From Sporolactobacillus shoreicorticis (lineage in GTDB: Bacteria > Bacillota > Bacilli > Bacillales > Sporolactobacillaceae), in NCBI RefSeq assembly GCF_024125445.1, contig NZ_JAMXWM010000028.1:1-60754 (forward strand): 60,754 bases of DNA, read 5' to 3'. The translations under genes and the position numbers were made by a program. Shown here piece by piece: positions 52,840 to 60,754 of this stretch; position 1 is the stretch's first letter; each line of letters begins with the position of its first letter. A model generated the notes under the pieces. It made no database searches, had not been told where the DNA came from, and was given only the letters and a program-made list of their open reading frames with translations.

Positions 52840-53772
52840 ATGAAAAAAATTGATTTAAACGGGCACAGGGGAAGCCATGTGCTCATCATGCTGTTCTTGT
52901 CTTTAATCCTGCTTTCCGGATGCGCTGAGCTCAGTGGCAGTGAAACGCCAAGCAAAGCCGGGCAAAAAAGTGAAGCTATATCAAATTCGGACTCGATAGA
53001 TTCATCAAGTTCGATTGCCGCGTCGGTCGGAGATTCAAAGATAGCAGTAAGTAAAAGTAAAAAACCTGAGCATGGTGTGACTGCAAAAGTGACGAAGGTT
53101 GTTGATGGTGATACGTTCCAAGTGCTTTATCAAAAGAAAGTGACTACAGTGAGAGTGCTGTTGATTGACACACCGGAAACCCATCATCCCAAATTAGGTG
53201 TTCAGCCCTATGGACCGGAGGCAAGTGCGCAGGCACATCGGCTGCTTGATGGGAAGACCGTGACGCTTGAACTTGCCAAAAATGGCGGCCGTGATAAGTA
53301 TGGACGGCTGCTTGCCTACGTCTTTGTTGATGGTAAATCCTTTGAATCGCTTCAACTGGCTGGCGGACTGGCCCGGGTAGCTTACGTCTACCCGCCAAAC
53401 ACTAAATATATTGACCAGTATCAATCGGTAGAGAATCAGGCACGAGCGGAAAAAATCGGTATTTGGTCTGTAAATGGATACGCCGAAGCAAATGGCTTTC
53501 ATCCGGAGGTCATGAAGGGAACGGCGGCGTATGACGAAATACATAAGAGCAGTAATCAATCGTCAAGCACGGCAGTATTTGAAAATATAGGAGAAGGCCA
53601 GACTTTGCCGAGTCAAGCGGGTGATTGCAACGGCCTGATTAAAGGTAATATTTCGTCTCGAGGAAAAATATATCATATGCCATCCGACCGATACTATAAG
53701 GTCACGAAGGCAGAGGTCTGTTTTAAGACTCGAAACGCTGCCGTGAAGGCGGGCTTTCGAGCAGCAAAATAA
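52840..53772 (+). CDS. Thermonuclease-family lipoprotein with C-terminal sunset-like domain
   Basis: 310 residues. Lipoprotein signal (LSLILLSGCAEL), then a Ser-rich linker, then the staphylococcal-nuclease fold (about 75-215): KVTKVVDGDTFQV, VRVLLIDTPETHHP, GRDKYGRLLAYVFVDGKS, and LARVAYVYPPNTKY. The C-terminal about 50 residues (CNGLIKGNISSRGKIYHMPSDRYYKVTKAEVCFKT) match the sunset domain often attached to such nucleases. It probably degrades DNA or RNA outside the membrane. ATG 52840 has AGGTG upstream. Confidence 0.9.
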   Translation: MKKIDLNGHRGSHVLIMLFLSLILLSGCAELSGSETPSKAGQKSEAISNSDSIDSSSSIAASVGDSKIAVSKSKKPEHGVTAKVTKVVDGDTFQVLYQKKVTTVRVLLIDTPETHHPKLGVQPYGPEASAQAHRLLDGKTVTLELAKNGGRDKYGRLLAYVFVDGKSFESLQLAGGLARVAYVYPPNTKYIDQYQSVENQARAEKIGIWSVNGYAEANGFHPEVMKGTAAYDEIHKSSNQSSSTAVFENIGEGQTLPSQAGDCNGLIKGNISSRGKIYHMPSDRYYKVTKAEVCFKTRNAAVKAGFRAAK

Positions 53773-53779
53773 CAGACAT

Positions 53780-53825
53780 GAAAAAAGACCGTTTAGTAGC
53801 TTTAAACTGCTTGACGGCCTTTTTT
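53780..53825. terminator. Terminator after the nuclease gene
   Basis: AAAAAAGACCGT...ACGGCCTTTTTT stem with a small mismatch, and T-runs on both sides. Confidence 0.7.
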
Positions 53826-53837
53826 CTGTACGGTGAT

Positions 53838-54083
53838 TTACTGCTGCTGCATTTGCTGCTGCGCTGCGATCTCTTCTTTTACTTCCCTGTAAGCCGTATC
53901 TAAATTGCGGATTCGGCGCATCAATTCAAAATTTTTATTAATCCGGTCTTGAATGATTGCTGAAACAACGGTGTGATAGTAGCTGTTCATCGTATGAACG
54001 GGTGTCTGCGCATCGCCGTTTTTCTTTAGTTGCAAATGCAATGCGTCCTTAAAGTAATCAACGCTGAATAAATCTGAATTCAT
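53838..54083 (-). CDS. Small helical protein of unknown function
   Basis: 81 residues; reads SVDYFKDALHLQLKKNGDAQTP...RINKNFELMRRIRNLDTAYREVKEEIAAQQQMQQQ, a mostly helical protein with a coiled-coil, Gln-rich end. The GGAGGAATTAC site lies upstream. No known motif. It is 38 bp from the B3/4-domain gene, which it follows on the same strand, possibly as an operon. Confidence 0.65.
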   Translation of the reverse strand: MNSDLFSVDYFKDALHLQLKKNGDAQTPVHTMNSYYHTVVSAIIQDRINKNFELMRRIRNLDTAYREVKEEIAAQQQMQQQ

Positions 54084-54121
54084 TGTAATTCCTCCTTGCG
54101 GGCAGTTACTTAAAAGTTATT

Positions 54122-54790
54122 CTATTGAATCAAGGTTAATTCATGAGTTCCGCCATGAACCTGTGTAAACATTTCCGCCATTTTTGTGATCAGGAGATGC
54201 GCTTCATCGCTGTCCATTGAGGGACGCAAATAAACAATTTGCAATGCTTGTTTTGTCTGCCCGGTTACGCAGGTTCGTTTTGAATCGACGATCGGGCTTC
54301 CAAAGGCCTCGATGCTGTCCGCAGATAAAATTTTATCCTTCATATGCATGGTCCGGCCGTTCAAACCATCATAATGATCGTCATCAGTACCAATTCTTAT
54401 GTGAATCGGAGTGTTGAGTTTGGTTGCGTCGTATAGACCCATCGGTATGCTGTGCTGAACGCTGAAGAAATTGAGCAGATCAACCGCTGAATTCACAAAA
54501 TGCGGTGCACCGTCTTTTTTAATTTTTCGCAGCAGCGCCTCCTGAGACGGTCGGTAGCGAGAAGGATCAGTACCAGTCTTTTTAAAGATGCCTCGCCACT
54601 CTTTGATGCCAGGAATCTCACATACAGGATGATCATTTAATGATAGTTGAATATTTTCATAGTACAAAGGCAAACGGTCGCCAATTAATGGCGGCAAGTC
54701 GCTGACGCTAATCGCCGGATAGTATATGACGCCGATCTTAAAATCGGTTACTGCCTCTTTCAATTGAGAAGAGATCGAAACATCAAACAT
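54122..54790 (-). CDS. B3/B4 tRNA-binding-domain protein
   Basis: 222 residues. Matches the stand-alone B3/B4 domain, related to the editing part of phenylalanyl-tRNA synthetase beta chain: EWRGIFKKTGTDPSRYRPSQEALLRKI, FVNSAVDLLNFFSVQHSIPMGLYDATKL, and SPIVDSKRTCVTGQTKQALQIVYL. Such proteins may deacylate mischarged tRNAs or D-aminoacyl forms, but this is little studied. ATG 54790 has AGGAGG 7 bases upstream. Confidence 0.85.
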   Translation of the reverse strand: MFDVSISSQLKEAVTDFKIGVIYYPAISVSDLPPLIGDRLPLYYENIQLSLNDHPVCEIPGIKEWRGIFKKTGTDPSRYRPSQEALLRKIKKDGAPHFVNSAVDLLNFFSVQHSIPMGLYDATKLNTPIHIRIGTDDDHYDGLNGRTMHMKDKILSADSIEAFGSPIVDSKRTCVTGQTKQALQIVYLRPSMDSDEAHLLITKMAEMFTQVHGGTHELTLIQ

Positions 54791-55019
54791 GACGCGCCTC
54801 CTAGGTGACAATTTACACTCAGTGTATCATACAAATCGTCGTATTTGCGCCAAAATGCTGTGTTATAATGACGTTAACTAAAAGTTAAAGAACGGCTCTA
54901 CCAGTAATTTTATCATCATTATTCTCATTGCACCCAGCTAAACGGTGGCATTGCATTGAGAAAAAGTGTTATCAACGGTCTATCATGGTGACTCAAAATG
55001 AGCAGGAGGAATTTCATAC

Positions 55020-55550
55020 ATGAATCAAAACGGTTATCTTGCCATTCAAGAAATGGAAACGGCCATCGGAACGCTGACATTATCTGTTTATGGATCTAAA
55101 TTATGCCGCATTGATTTTGGGCATTTTGCTGAACGAGAGCACGAAGTAAAGCGGTGGGCTGAGAAGCATGGGCTGCCTGTAATTGTCAACAGAGATGAAC
55201 GGCAGTGTGCGGAGGCAGTTCGCCAGCTCAGCGAATATTTTAATGGAAGAAGAAAAACATTTACTTTGCCGCTGCTCATGAAGGGTACGGAATTTCAGCG
55301 TAAGGTATGGAAAGCACTGACCGCTGTTCCTTTCGGTGAAACGCGTTCTTATAAGGACATTGCACGCGCAGTGAATAACCCAAAAGGTGTACGGGCTATC
55401 GGGATGGCGAATAACCGCAACCCTATTCCCATTGTTGTTCCATGTCATCGAGTGATCGGTGCAAACGGTTCGCTTGTCGGTTATGGCGGTGGACTTGAGG
55501 TAAAACAGTTTTTATTGACCCTTGAAAAGCCACAGGCCGCGATTCACTAG
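55020..55550 (+). CDS. ogt: Methylated-DNA-protein cysteine methyltransferase
   Basis: 176 residues. The C-terminal domain has the suicide Cys in PIVVPCHRVIG, preceded by FQRKVWKALTAVPFGETRSYKDIARAVNNPKGVRAIGMANNRNP, and followed by GYGGGLEVKQFLLTLE. Removes O6-methyl from guanine in DNA, transferring it irreversibly to its Cys. Good site AGGAGGAAT before ATG 55020. Confidence 0.95.
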   Translation: MNQNGYLAIQEMETAIGTLTLSVYGSKLCRIDFGHFAEREHEVKRWAEKHGLPVIVNRDERQCAEAVRQLSEYFNGRRKTFTLPLLMKGTEFQRKVWKALTAVPFGETRSYKDIARAVNNPKGVRAIGMANNRNPIPIVVPCHRVIGANGSLVGYGGGLEVKQFLLTLEKPQAAIH

Positions 55551-55629
55551 GCGCAACAGAAACAGCATGATTTGGTTACAGTCTGCATAAATAAGTGATA
55601 ACGAAATCATGTTGAAACGGGGAATTTGC

Positions 55630-56526
55630 GTGGAGTGGAAAAATGCATTTCAGAAACATTTGACAATGCTTGGTGATTATTGGGTTGGCGGCGCTGATCC
55701 GCACAAAATGGCATTGGCCCCTGAAGAATTGAAGCGCCTGATGAATAAAACAAAAACACTCAATGACCAGCAGGCTGAGATTGAGCATGCGATTATTCAG
55801 GCACGAGAAGTGCAAACCAAGGACAAACGTGAGGATTTGGTTGTTGACTACTCTCTGCATACTCAGTGGCTGGTTAAAAAGCAAAATGATTTCTTCCTTG
55901 AGGAGCGTATGGAGAATCGGCAAGCAGTTGTTCGCGGAAACCGTCTTGTTTCCGACATCTTAGTACCTCTGGCAGCAGAAGAGGAGCAAACAGCAGTGCG
56001 TGAAGCGGGTGATCAGGCTCCTGCCGACATTCGTTCACGGAGCTATGATCGGCTGGCTGCGGTACGTTATGCGGATTTATGGTGGAATCGCAGAAATCCT
56101 CAGTATCCAATGGTCGGCGATGATTGTACCAACTTTATTTCGCAATGCCTTCATGAAGGGGGCATCCGCATGTGGGGGAACCCGATCCGTAACAGGGGAT
56201 GGTGGCACGTGCAGACGAACTGGAGTTTCAGCTGGACGGTAGCAAACAGTTTGTGTATGTATTTAGGCAAGCCGGATGGCGTGATCGGTGCAGTTGAACG
56301 CGCTCGGGCGAATGAACTGGTACCTGGTGATGTCATTTGTTATGATTTTGAAGGAGACGGCCGTTGGAACCACAATACCATCGTTACGGCAATGGATGCT
56401 GCCGGAGAGCCGCTGGTGAATGCACATACCTATGATGCGCGTCACAGACCATGGCCGTATACCGATTCACCTGCGTATACAGCTAATATTCGCTATAAAT
56501 TTTTTCACATTAAAGATCAAGTGTAA
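55630..56526 (+). CDS. Putative amidase-domain (amidase_6) protein
   Basis: 298 residues from GTG 55630 (CGGGGAA upstream); ATG 55609 gives 7 more. N-terminal about 130 residues form a helical region with no signal peptide; the C-terminal amidase_6 domain contains RYADLWWNRRNPQYPMVGDDCTNFISQCL (catalytic Cys), WWHVQTNWSFSWTVA, GDVICYDFEGDGRWNHNTIVT (His) and NAHTYDARHRPW. The fold is a papain-like peptidase, as in spore- or wall-linked proteins of Bacillales. Substrate unknown, possibly peptide bonds of the wall or of a spore component. Confidence 0.82.
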   Translation: MEWKNAFQKHLTMLGDYWVGGADPHKMALAPEELKRLMNKTKTLNDQQAEIEHAIIQAREVQTKDKREDLVVDYSLHTQWLVKKQNDFFLEERMENRQAVVRGNRLVSDILVPLAAEEEQTAVREAGDQAPADIRSRSYDRLAAVRYADLWWNRRNPQYPMVGDDCTNFISQCLHEGGIRMWGNPIRNRGWWHVQTNWSFSWTVANSLCMYLGKPDGVIGAVERARANELVPGDVICYDFEGDGRWNHNTIVTAMDAAGEPLVNAHTYDARHRPWPYTDSPAYTANIRYKFFHIKDQV

Positions 56527-56576
56527 ATTCATGGTTCAAGATGTGCTATAATAAACACTATCATAAATAGATTACA

Positions 56577-56604
56577 AAGGTCGGTGCTTCCGGCCTTTTT
56601 TCAA
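56577..56604 (+). terminator. Terminator after the amidase gene
   Basis: GGTCGG-TGCTT-CCGGCC stem followed by TTTTTT. Confidence 0.75.
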
Positions 56605-56667
56605 TGCAGACTTTTATCTCGGACAAGACGCCGAGGGTTCACCTGAACACGTATAGGAGTGTCTGAA

Positions 56668-57141
56668 ATGGGTAATCATGTTGTTCTTTATCAACCGTTA
56701 ATTCCGCCGAATACAGGAAATATCGCGCGAACCTGTGCCGGGACGCATAGCGGTCTTCATCTGATTCGTCCGTTGGGTTTTTCTACGGATGACAAGCATT
56801 TAAAACGCGCCGGTCTCGATTATTGGTCATCTGTCGATCTTCATTATTATGATTCGCTTGACGATTTCTTTTCCAAGCACCCGCAAGGAGAGTACTATCT
56901 CGTTGAGACTGATGGCAGCAGACCTTATGATGCTTTTGATTACAGCGACCCAAGTAAAGAGTACTACTTCTTTTTCGGCCGTGAAACGACTGGACTCCCG
57001 AAAGAATTCGTGACAGCTTATCAAAATCGCTGTGTTCGCCTGCCGATGACAGGAGCCATTCGATCGCTTAATTTATCCAATTCAGCAGCGATTATTGTCT
57101 ATGAAGCCCTCCGTCAGCAGCGTTTTCCGGGATTAACTTAA
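56668..57141 (+). CDS. trmL: tRNA (cytidine/uridine-34 2'-O)-methyltransferase
   Basis: 157 residues, SPOUT family. Motifs: VVLYQPLIPPNTGNIARTCAGTHSGLHLIRPLGFS near the N-terminus, FFFGRETTGLPKEF, and RLPMTGAIRSLNLSNSAAIIVYEALRQ (the knot). Methylates the wobble ribose of certain tRNA-Leu. ATG 56668 has AGGAGTG upstream; the earlier GTG lies in the ribosome site. Confidence 0.93.
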   Translation: MGNHVVLYQPLIPPNTGNIARTCAGTHSGLHLIRPLGFSTDDKHLKRAGLDYWSSVDLHYYDSLDDFFSKHPQGEYYLVETDGSRPYDAFDYSDPSKEYYFFFGRETTGLPKEFVTAYQNRCVRLPMTGAIRSLNLSNSAAIIVYEALRQQRFPGLT

Positions 57142-57338
57142 TGGTTCTGTCTTTCTTCATAAACTGTACTACAAGATGATACCGCATGCCATTTTAATTG
57201 CTAGCTGTGCGAGCGTTTAACCTCGTCTAAAAAAATAATAGCAGTTAATTTTTCTTTTGCTAGTGGCTTTTCCATAGCCTTGTGTCACGTTGCTTCTGTA
57301 TCTGTTCATAGTTTCCATGAAAGATTATCAGCCGACCG

Positions 57339-57346
57339 CATACACT
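57339..57346 (+). promoter_or_regulatory. Sigma-E-like -10 before prkA
   Basis: CATACACT matches the sporulation sigma-E -10 consensus CATACANT. A weak -35 (about 57316, CATGAAA) lies upstream at a slightly long spacing. B. subtilis prkA is sigma-E dependent. Confidence 0.5.
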
Positions 57347-57394
57347 TAAATACATGAGTGGAAGCATTGGTGAATCTTTTCTAGGGGGGATACA

Positions 57395-59290
57395 ATGAAC
57401 TTTCTTGATAAACTGAAACAATTCCGCGACTACGAGGGACAGCTGAAATGGGAAGGCACGTTTGCAGACTACTTAGAACTAGTGAAGAAGAATCCGATAA
57501 TTGCACAATCCGCGCATTCCAGGGTTTATCAGATGATCATTTCTGCCGGTGTTTCGGAGAAGGACGGACATAAGCACTATCACTTCTTTGACGGACAGAT
57601 CTATGGCCTTGATGAAGCAATTGAACGCTTGGTTGAGGAATACTTTCATCCGGCAGCACGGCGTCTGGATGTTAAAAAACGAATTCTGCTTTTGATGGGG
57701 CCGGTCAGCGGAGGTAAATCAACAATTGTGACGATGCTTAAGCGCGGATTGGAAAAATATTCGTGGACGGATGAAGGAGCGCTTTATGCCATTAAAGACT
57801 GCCCGATGCACGAGGATCCACTTCATTTAATCCCGCCGCACCTGCGTGAGGATTTCTTTGAAGAGACAGGGATTCGTGTCGAGGGGAATCTCTCACCGCT
57901 GAATGCGATGCGTCTTGAGAAGGAATACGGCGGTCAAATTGAAGATGTGCCAATCGAGCGCATCTTTCTTTCCGAGGATAAGCGTGTGGGCATTGGTACC
58001 TTCAGTCCCTCCGACCCGAAATCGCAGGATATTGCCGATTTGACAGGAAGTATTGATTTTTCGACCATTGCTGAATACGGATCGGAATCTGATCCGCGTG
58101 CCTACCGCTTTGACGGAGAACTCAATAAAGCGAATCGCGGAATCATGGAATTTCAGGAAATGCTGAAATGTGATGAGAAATTTCTGTGGCATTTGCTGTC
58201 ACTGACGCAGGAAGGCAATTTCAAAGCAGGCAGGTTTGCGTTGATTTCGGCAGATGAACTGATCATCGCACACACGAATGAAACGGAATACAGAACCTTT
58301 ATCAGCAACAAGAAAAATGAAGCGCTCCACTCACGTATGATCGTGATGCCGGTTCCTTATAATCTTAAAGTCAGTGACGAAGAAAAAATTTATGAAAAAT
58401 TGATTTCTGAGAGCGACGTTGCCAATGTTCACATCGCACCGCATGCCCTGCGGACAGCGGCAACGTTTTCGATCCTAACTCGGTTAAAGGAATCCAAGAG
58501 CCGTGGGATTGATTTGATTAAGAAAATGCGTCTGTATGACGGGGAAATTGTCGAAGGTTATAATGCGGCGGATATTAAAGAACTGCAGCACGAATTTCCT
58601 GATGAAGGCATGAGCGGGATTGATCCGCGTTACGTTATCAACCGAATTTCCTCAGCCATCATCAAGAAGGGTGTTCCGTCGATTAATGCGCTGGATATTC
58701 TGCGCTCAATCAAAGAGGGTCTGGATCAGCATCCGTCAATCACCGAAGAGGATCGGACACATTATACCGAATACATTGCGCTTGCACGCCGTGAATACGA
58801 TGAACTGGCGAAGAGCGAGGTCCAAAAGGCTTTCGTATACTCGTTTGAGGAATCGGCGAAGACGCTTATGGACAATTATCTGGATAATGTCGAAGCTTAC
58901 TGCAACAGTAACAAGATTTTTGATCCGATCACCGGTGATGAGGTCGACCCGGATGAGAAATTGATGCGCTCGATTGAGGAGCAGATCGGTATTTCCGAGA
59001 ATGCGAAGAAATCCTTCAGAGAAGAAATTCTGATCCGTATTTCCGCCTATGCGCGCAAGGGCAAACGCTTTAATTATAAATCTCATGAACGATTGAAAGA
59101 AGCTATTCAGAAAAAACTGTTTGCGGATCTGAAAGATGTGGTGAAAATTACAACGTCAAGCAAAACACCGGATGAAACCCAGTTAAAAAGAGTTAATGAA
59201 GTTATTGCTCGACTTGTCGACGAATACGGCTATAATTCTACATCGGCTAACGAATTACTAAGATATGTAGGAAGTCTGCTCAATCGCTGA
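57395..59290 (+). CDS. prkA: PrkA-family serine protein kinase / AAA protein
   Basis: 631 residues, full length for PrkA. The AAA part has LLLMGPVSGGKSTIVTMLKRGLEKYSW (Walker A) and FLSEDKRVGIGTFSPSDPKSQD; it continues with EFQEMLKCDEKFLWHLLSLTQEGNFKAGRFALISADELIIAHTNE, and the C-terminus holds the kinase-like domain (EQIGISENAKKSFREEILIRISAYARKGKRFNYKSHERLKEAIQKKL). In Bacillus it acts in sporulation, and proteolytic AAA activity has been reported. GGGGGGAT before ATG 57395. Confidence 0.95.
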   Translation: MNFLDKLKQFRDYEGQLKWEGTFADYLELVKKNPIIAQSAHSRVYQMIISAGVSEKDGHKHYHFFDGQIYGLDEAIERLVEEYFHPAARRLDVKKRILLLMGPVSGGKSTIVTMLKRGLEKYSWTDEGALYAIKDCPMHEDPLHLIPPHLREDFFEETGIRVEGNLSPLNAMRLEKEYGGQIEDVPIERIFLSEDKRVGIGTFSPSDPKSQDIADLTGSIDFSTIAEYGSESDPRAYRFDGELNKANRGIMEFQEMLKCDEKFLWHLLSLTQEGNFKAGRFALISADELIIAHTNETEYRTFISNKKNEALHSRMIVMPVPYNLKVSDEEKIYEKLISESDVANVHIAPHALRTAATFSILTRLKESKSRGIDLIKKMRLYDGEIVEGYNAADIKELQHEFPDEGMSGIDPRYVINRISSAIIKKGVPSINALDILRSIKEGLDQHPSITEEDRTHYTEYIALARREYDELAKSEVQKAFVYSFEESAKTLMDNYLDNVEAYCNSNKIFDPITGDEVDPDEKLMRSIEEQIGISENAKKSFREEILIRISAYARKGKRFNYKSHERLKEAIQKKLFADLKDVVKITTSSKTPDETQLKRVNEVIARLVDEYGYNSTSANELLRYVGSLLNR

Positions 59291-59349
59291 GATTCGTAAT
59301 TCATGAACCGGGAATGAGCGGCAAATCAAGAAGGGACACTCGCGAGTCA

Positions 59350-59919
59350 ATGAGTAAAACAAAGAGAGAACTGTGGAGCTGGATTCGAGCGATCGCCATT
59401 GCGGTTTTGGTCGCATTGCTCGTTCGTCATTTTATTTTCAGTAATTATATTGTGCGCGGCGACTCAATGAAGCCGACACTGCAAGACAGCAACCGATTAA
59501 TTGTCAACAAAATCGGTTATTCAATTGGTGCGCCGCATCGCTTCGATATTATTGTTTTTCATGCAACGCGTACCGAAGATTACGTAAAACGGATTATCGG
59601 ACTGCCTGGAGATACAATCTCCTACAAGAACGATCAACTTTATGTAAATGGCAAGGCCGTTGAAGAACCGTATCTTCAGCAGTACAAAAGTGCTCTGCCG
59701 CAGGGAAGGCAGCTTACGGAGAATTTCAGCCTGAAATCAAAGACCGGCAAAATGCATGTGCCGAAGGGAAAACTCTGGGTCATGGGTGACAACCGTCAAA
59801 ACAGCGAGGACAGCCGCTATTTCGGTTTTGTCAGCGAAAAGTCTGTGGTTGGCAAAGTCTCGGTCCGTTACTGGCCGTTTAATGAGTGGTCGGTTTTGCA
59901 GGAAATTGCGATTCAATGA
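59350..59919 (+). CDS. sip: Type I signal peptidase (first of tandem pair)
   Basis: 189 residues. One N-terminal membrane anchor (IRAIAIAVLVALLVRHFIF), catalytic Ser in RGDSMKPTLQD, catalytic Lys in DYVKRIIGLPGD, and MGDNRQNSEDSRYFG near the end. Removes signal peptides from exported proteins at the outer face of the membrane. The start is uncertain: ATG 59350 gives an N-terminus like that of the paralogue, ATG 59314 is 12 codons longer. Followed by its own terminator. Confidence 0.93.
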   Translation: MSKTKRELWSWIRAIAIAVLVALLVRHFIFSNYIVRGDSMKPTLQDSNRLIVNKIGYSIGAPHRFDIIVFHATRTEDYVKRIIGLPGDTISYKNDQLYVNGKAVEEPYLQQYKSALPQGRQLTENFSLKSKTGKMHVPKGKLWVMGDNRQNSEDSRYFGFVSEKSVVGKVSVRYWPFNEWSVLQEIAIQ

Positions 59920-59938
59920 TTCGAAACATATCCTTACT

Positions 59939-59965
59939 AAGCGCCGATTGCCTCTTCGGCGCTTC
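59939..59965 (+). terminator. Terminator after the first signal peptidase
   Basis: AAGCGCCGA / TCGGCGCTT stem with a short loop, then CTTT. Confidence 0.6.
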
Positions 59966-60119
59966 TTTACTGATTCATTATTGGGACAAGCGGCACGGTT
60001 CCTTGTGATCGTTCATCGATTCGTGTACATTAGATTAAGAAGAATATGCCGGTGACCGGATAAAAAAGGTATGGTAAAAGGTTTTCTAGAGAATGATGAT
60101 AATCGGGAGTCGTTGCAGA

Positions 60120-60689
60120 ATGAGTCAAAGAAAGAAAAGAAATGAAACATTTGCCTGGTTCCGAGCAATCGCGCTTTCTGTGCTGATCGTCGTTATTGTA
60201 CGGACATTTATACTGGGGAATTACATTGTAGACGGTCCGTCAATGGAGCCGACGCTATACAATGGAGACCGATTAATTGTCAATAAAATTAATTACCGAG
60301 TATCGCAACCCAAGCGGTTTGATGTCGTGATCTTTCATGCAACCAAGACGGATGATTATGTGAAGCGTGTCATTGGTCTTCCTGGGGATACGATCCGCTA
60401 TGCGAATGATCAGCTGTATGTGAATGGCAAGAAAGTCGCCGAGCCTTTTCTAAAAGAAGAAAAAAGCAGGATGCTGACCGGACAGCTTACATGGGACTTT
60501 TCATTAAAGGAGTTAACCGGCAAAACGAAGGTTCCAAAAGGCATGTTGTGGGTGATGGGCGACAATCGTCAGAACAGTTCAGACAGTCGAGTTCCGCAGA
60601 TTGGTTTTATCAGTGAGAAAAAGGTCGTCGGCAAGGTTGATTTGCGCTATTGGCCTCTTAACGATTTCGGTATTATCCATCGCAATTAA
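60120..60689 (+). CDS. sip: Type I signal peptidase (second of tandem pair)
   Basis: 189 residues, a clear paralogue of the preceding gene: FRAIALSVLIVVIVRTFIL anchor, Ser in DGPSMEPTLYN, Lys in DYVKRVIGLPGD, and MGDNRQNSSDSRVPQIG. The catalytic Ser-Lys dyad is complete. ATG 60120 lies after CGGGAG at a long distance, so expression may be modest. It has its own spacer and probably promoter. Two copies suggest division of labour between substrates or growth phases. Confidence 0.93.
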   Translation: MSQRKKRNETFAWFRAIALSVLIVVIVRTFILGNYIVDGPSMEPTLYNGDRLIVNKINYRVSQPKRFDVVIFHATKTDDYVKRVIGLPGDTIRYANDQLYVNGKKVAEPFLKEEKSRMLTGQLTWDFSLKELTGKTKVPKGMLWVMGDNRQNSSDSRVPQIGFISEKKVVGKVDLRYWPLNDFGIIHRN

Positions 60690-60707
60690 TGGTCATGAAA
60701 TGACAAC

Positions 60708-60754
60708 AAAACCGTTGATGAAGAGCAATTTCTGCTCGTTCATCAACGGTTTTA
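60708..60754 (+). terminator. Terminator after the second signal peptidase
   Basis: AAAACCGTTGATGAA / TTCATCAACGGTTTT perfect 15-bp stem at the window edge. Confidence 0.85.

Overview
The window looks like a chromosomal segment of a low-to-moderate GC, endospore-forming member of the Bacillales. The evidence is strong AGGAGG ribosome sites, T-box leaders on brnQ and thrS, a BceRSAB-type module, a PrkA kinase, a Bacillus-type Fnr and a Bacillales-type tRNA cluster. A facultatively anaerobic lifestyle (for example Sporolactobacillaceae-like) is plausible, but I cannot fix the genus. No prophage, insertion sequence, CRISPR array or rRNA was seen.

Layout. 1-1.5 kb: a degenerate chemoreceptor-like protein and a small orphan. 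1.7-3.2 kb: 13 tRNA genes ending in a terminator. 3.2-7.8 kb: a decaying stretch, with a frameshifted HxlR regulator, a frameshifted racemase, a deleted relic of a YdeI-type gene, an acyltransferase and a MerR regulator with an in-frame stop. 8.4-9.6 kb: a methyltransferase-cupin pair behind an FNR-like box and a Fur box. 10.2-14.9 kb: a YdeI-CDGSH fusion, NADH oxidase and BrnQ with a T-box; an imperfect duplication flanks the oxidase. 15-20 kb: a coiled-coil protein and a Bce-type peptide sensing/detoxification module.

21-29.5 kb is the most distinctive region: a D-proline reductase locus (PrdR-like sigma-54 activator, proline racemase, PrdC, PrdA, a 62-residue protein, PrdB and a class III aminotransferase). 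Both PrdB and PrdC have cysteines where clostridial proteins can carry selenocysteine, so this appears to be a selenium-free version. It is preceded by an exact sigma-54 promoter match and a long dyad, a likely activator site. L-proline would be racemised, reductively opened to 5-aminovalerate with electrons passed through PrdC, and perhaps transaminated.

30-43.4 kb: a HExxH/DUF2750 fusion, an ArsR-controlled DMT transporter pair, hisC, a YnfA protein, a five-PAS GGDEF/HD-GYP protein, an amidohydrolase with a permease, thrS with a Thr T-box, a small membrane protein interrupted by TGA, and a second acyltransferase. 43.6-50.8 kb: an RpiB-like protein, then a zinc-starvation cluster (DUF1980/permease pair, zinc-free S14, COG0523 GTPase, ZnuA, ZnuC, ZnuB) with Zur-like boxes at three promoters.

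50.8-60.7 kb: a CvfB-like RNA-binding protein, Fnr, a secreted nuclease, a B3/4-domain protein, Ogt, an amidase-domain protein, TrmL, PrkA with a sigma-E-like -10, and two tandem type I signal peptidases. Electron disposal (Nox, proline reductase), oxygen sensing (Fnr) and metal starvation (Fur, Zur) recur through the segment.
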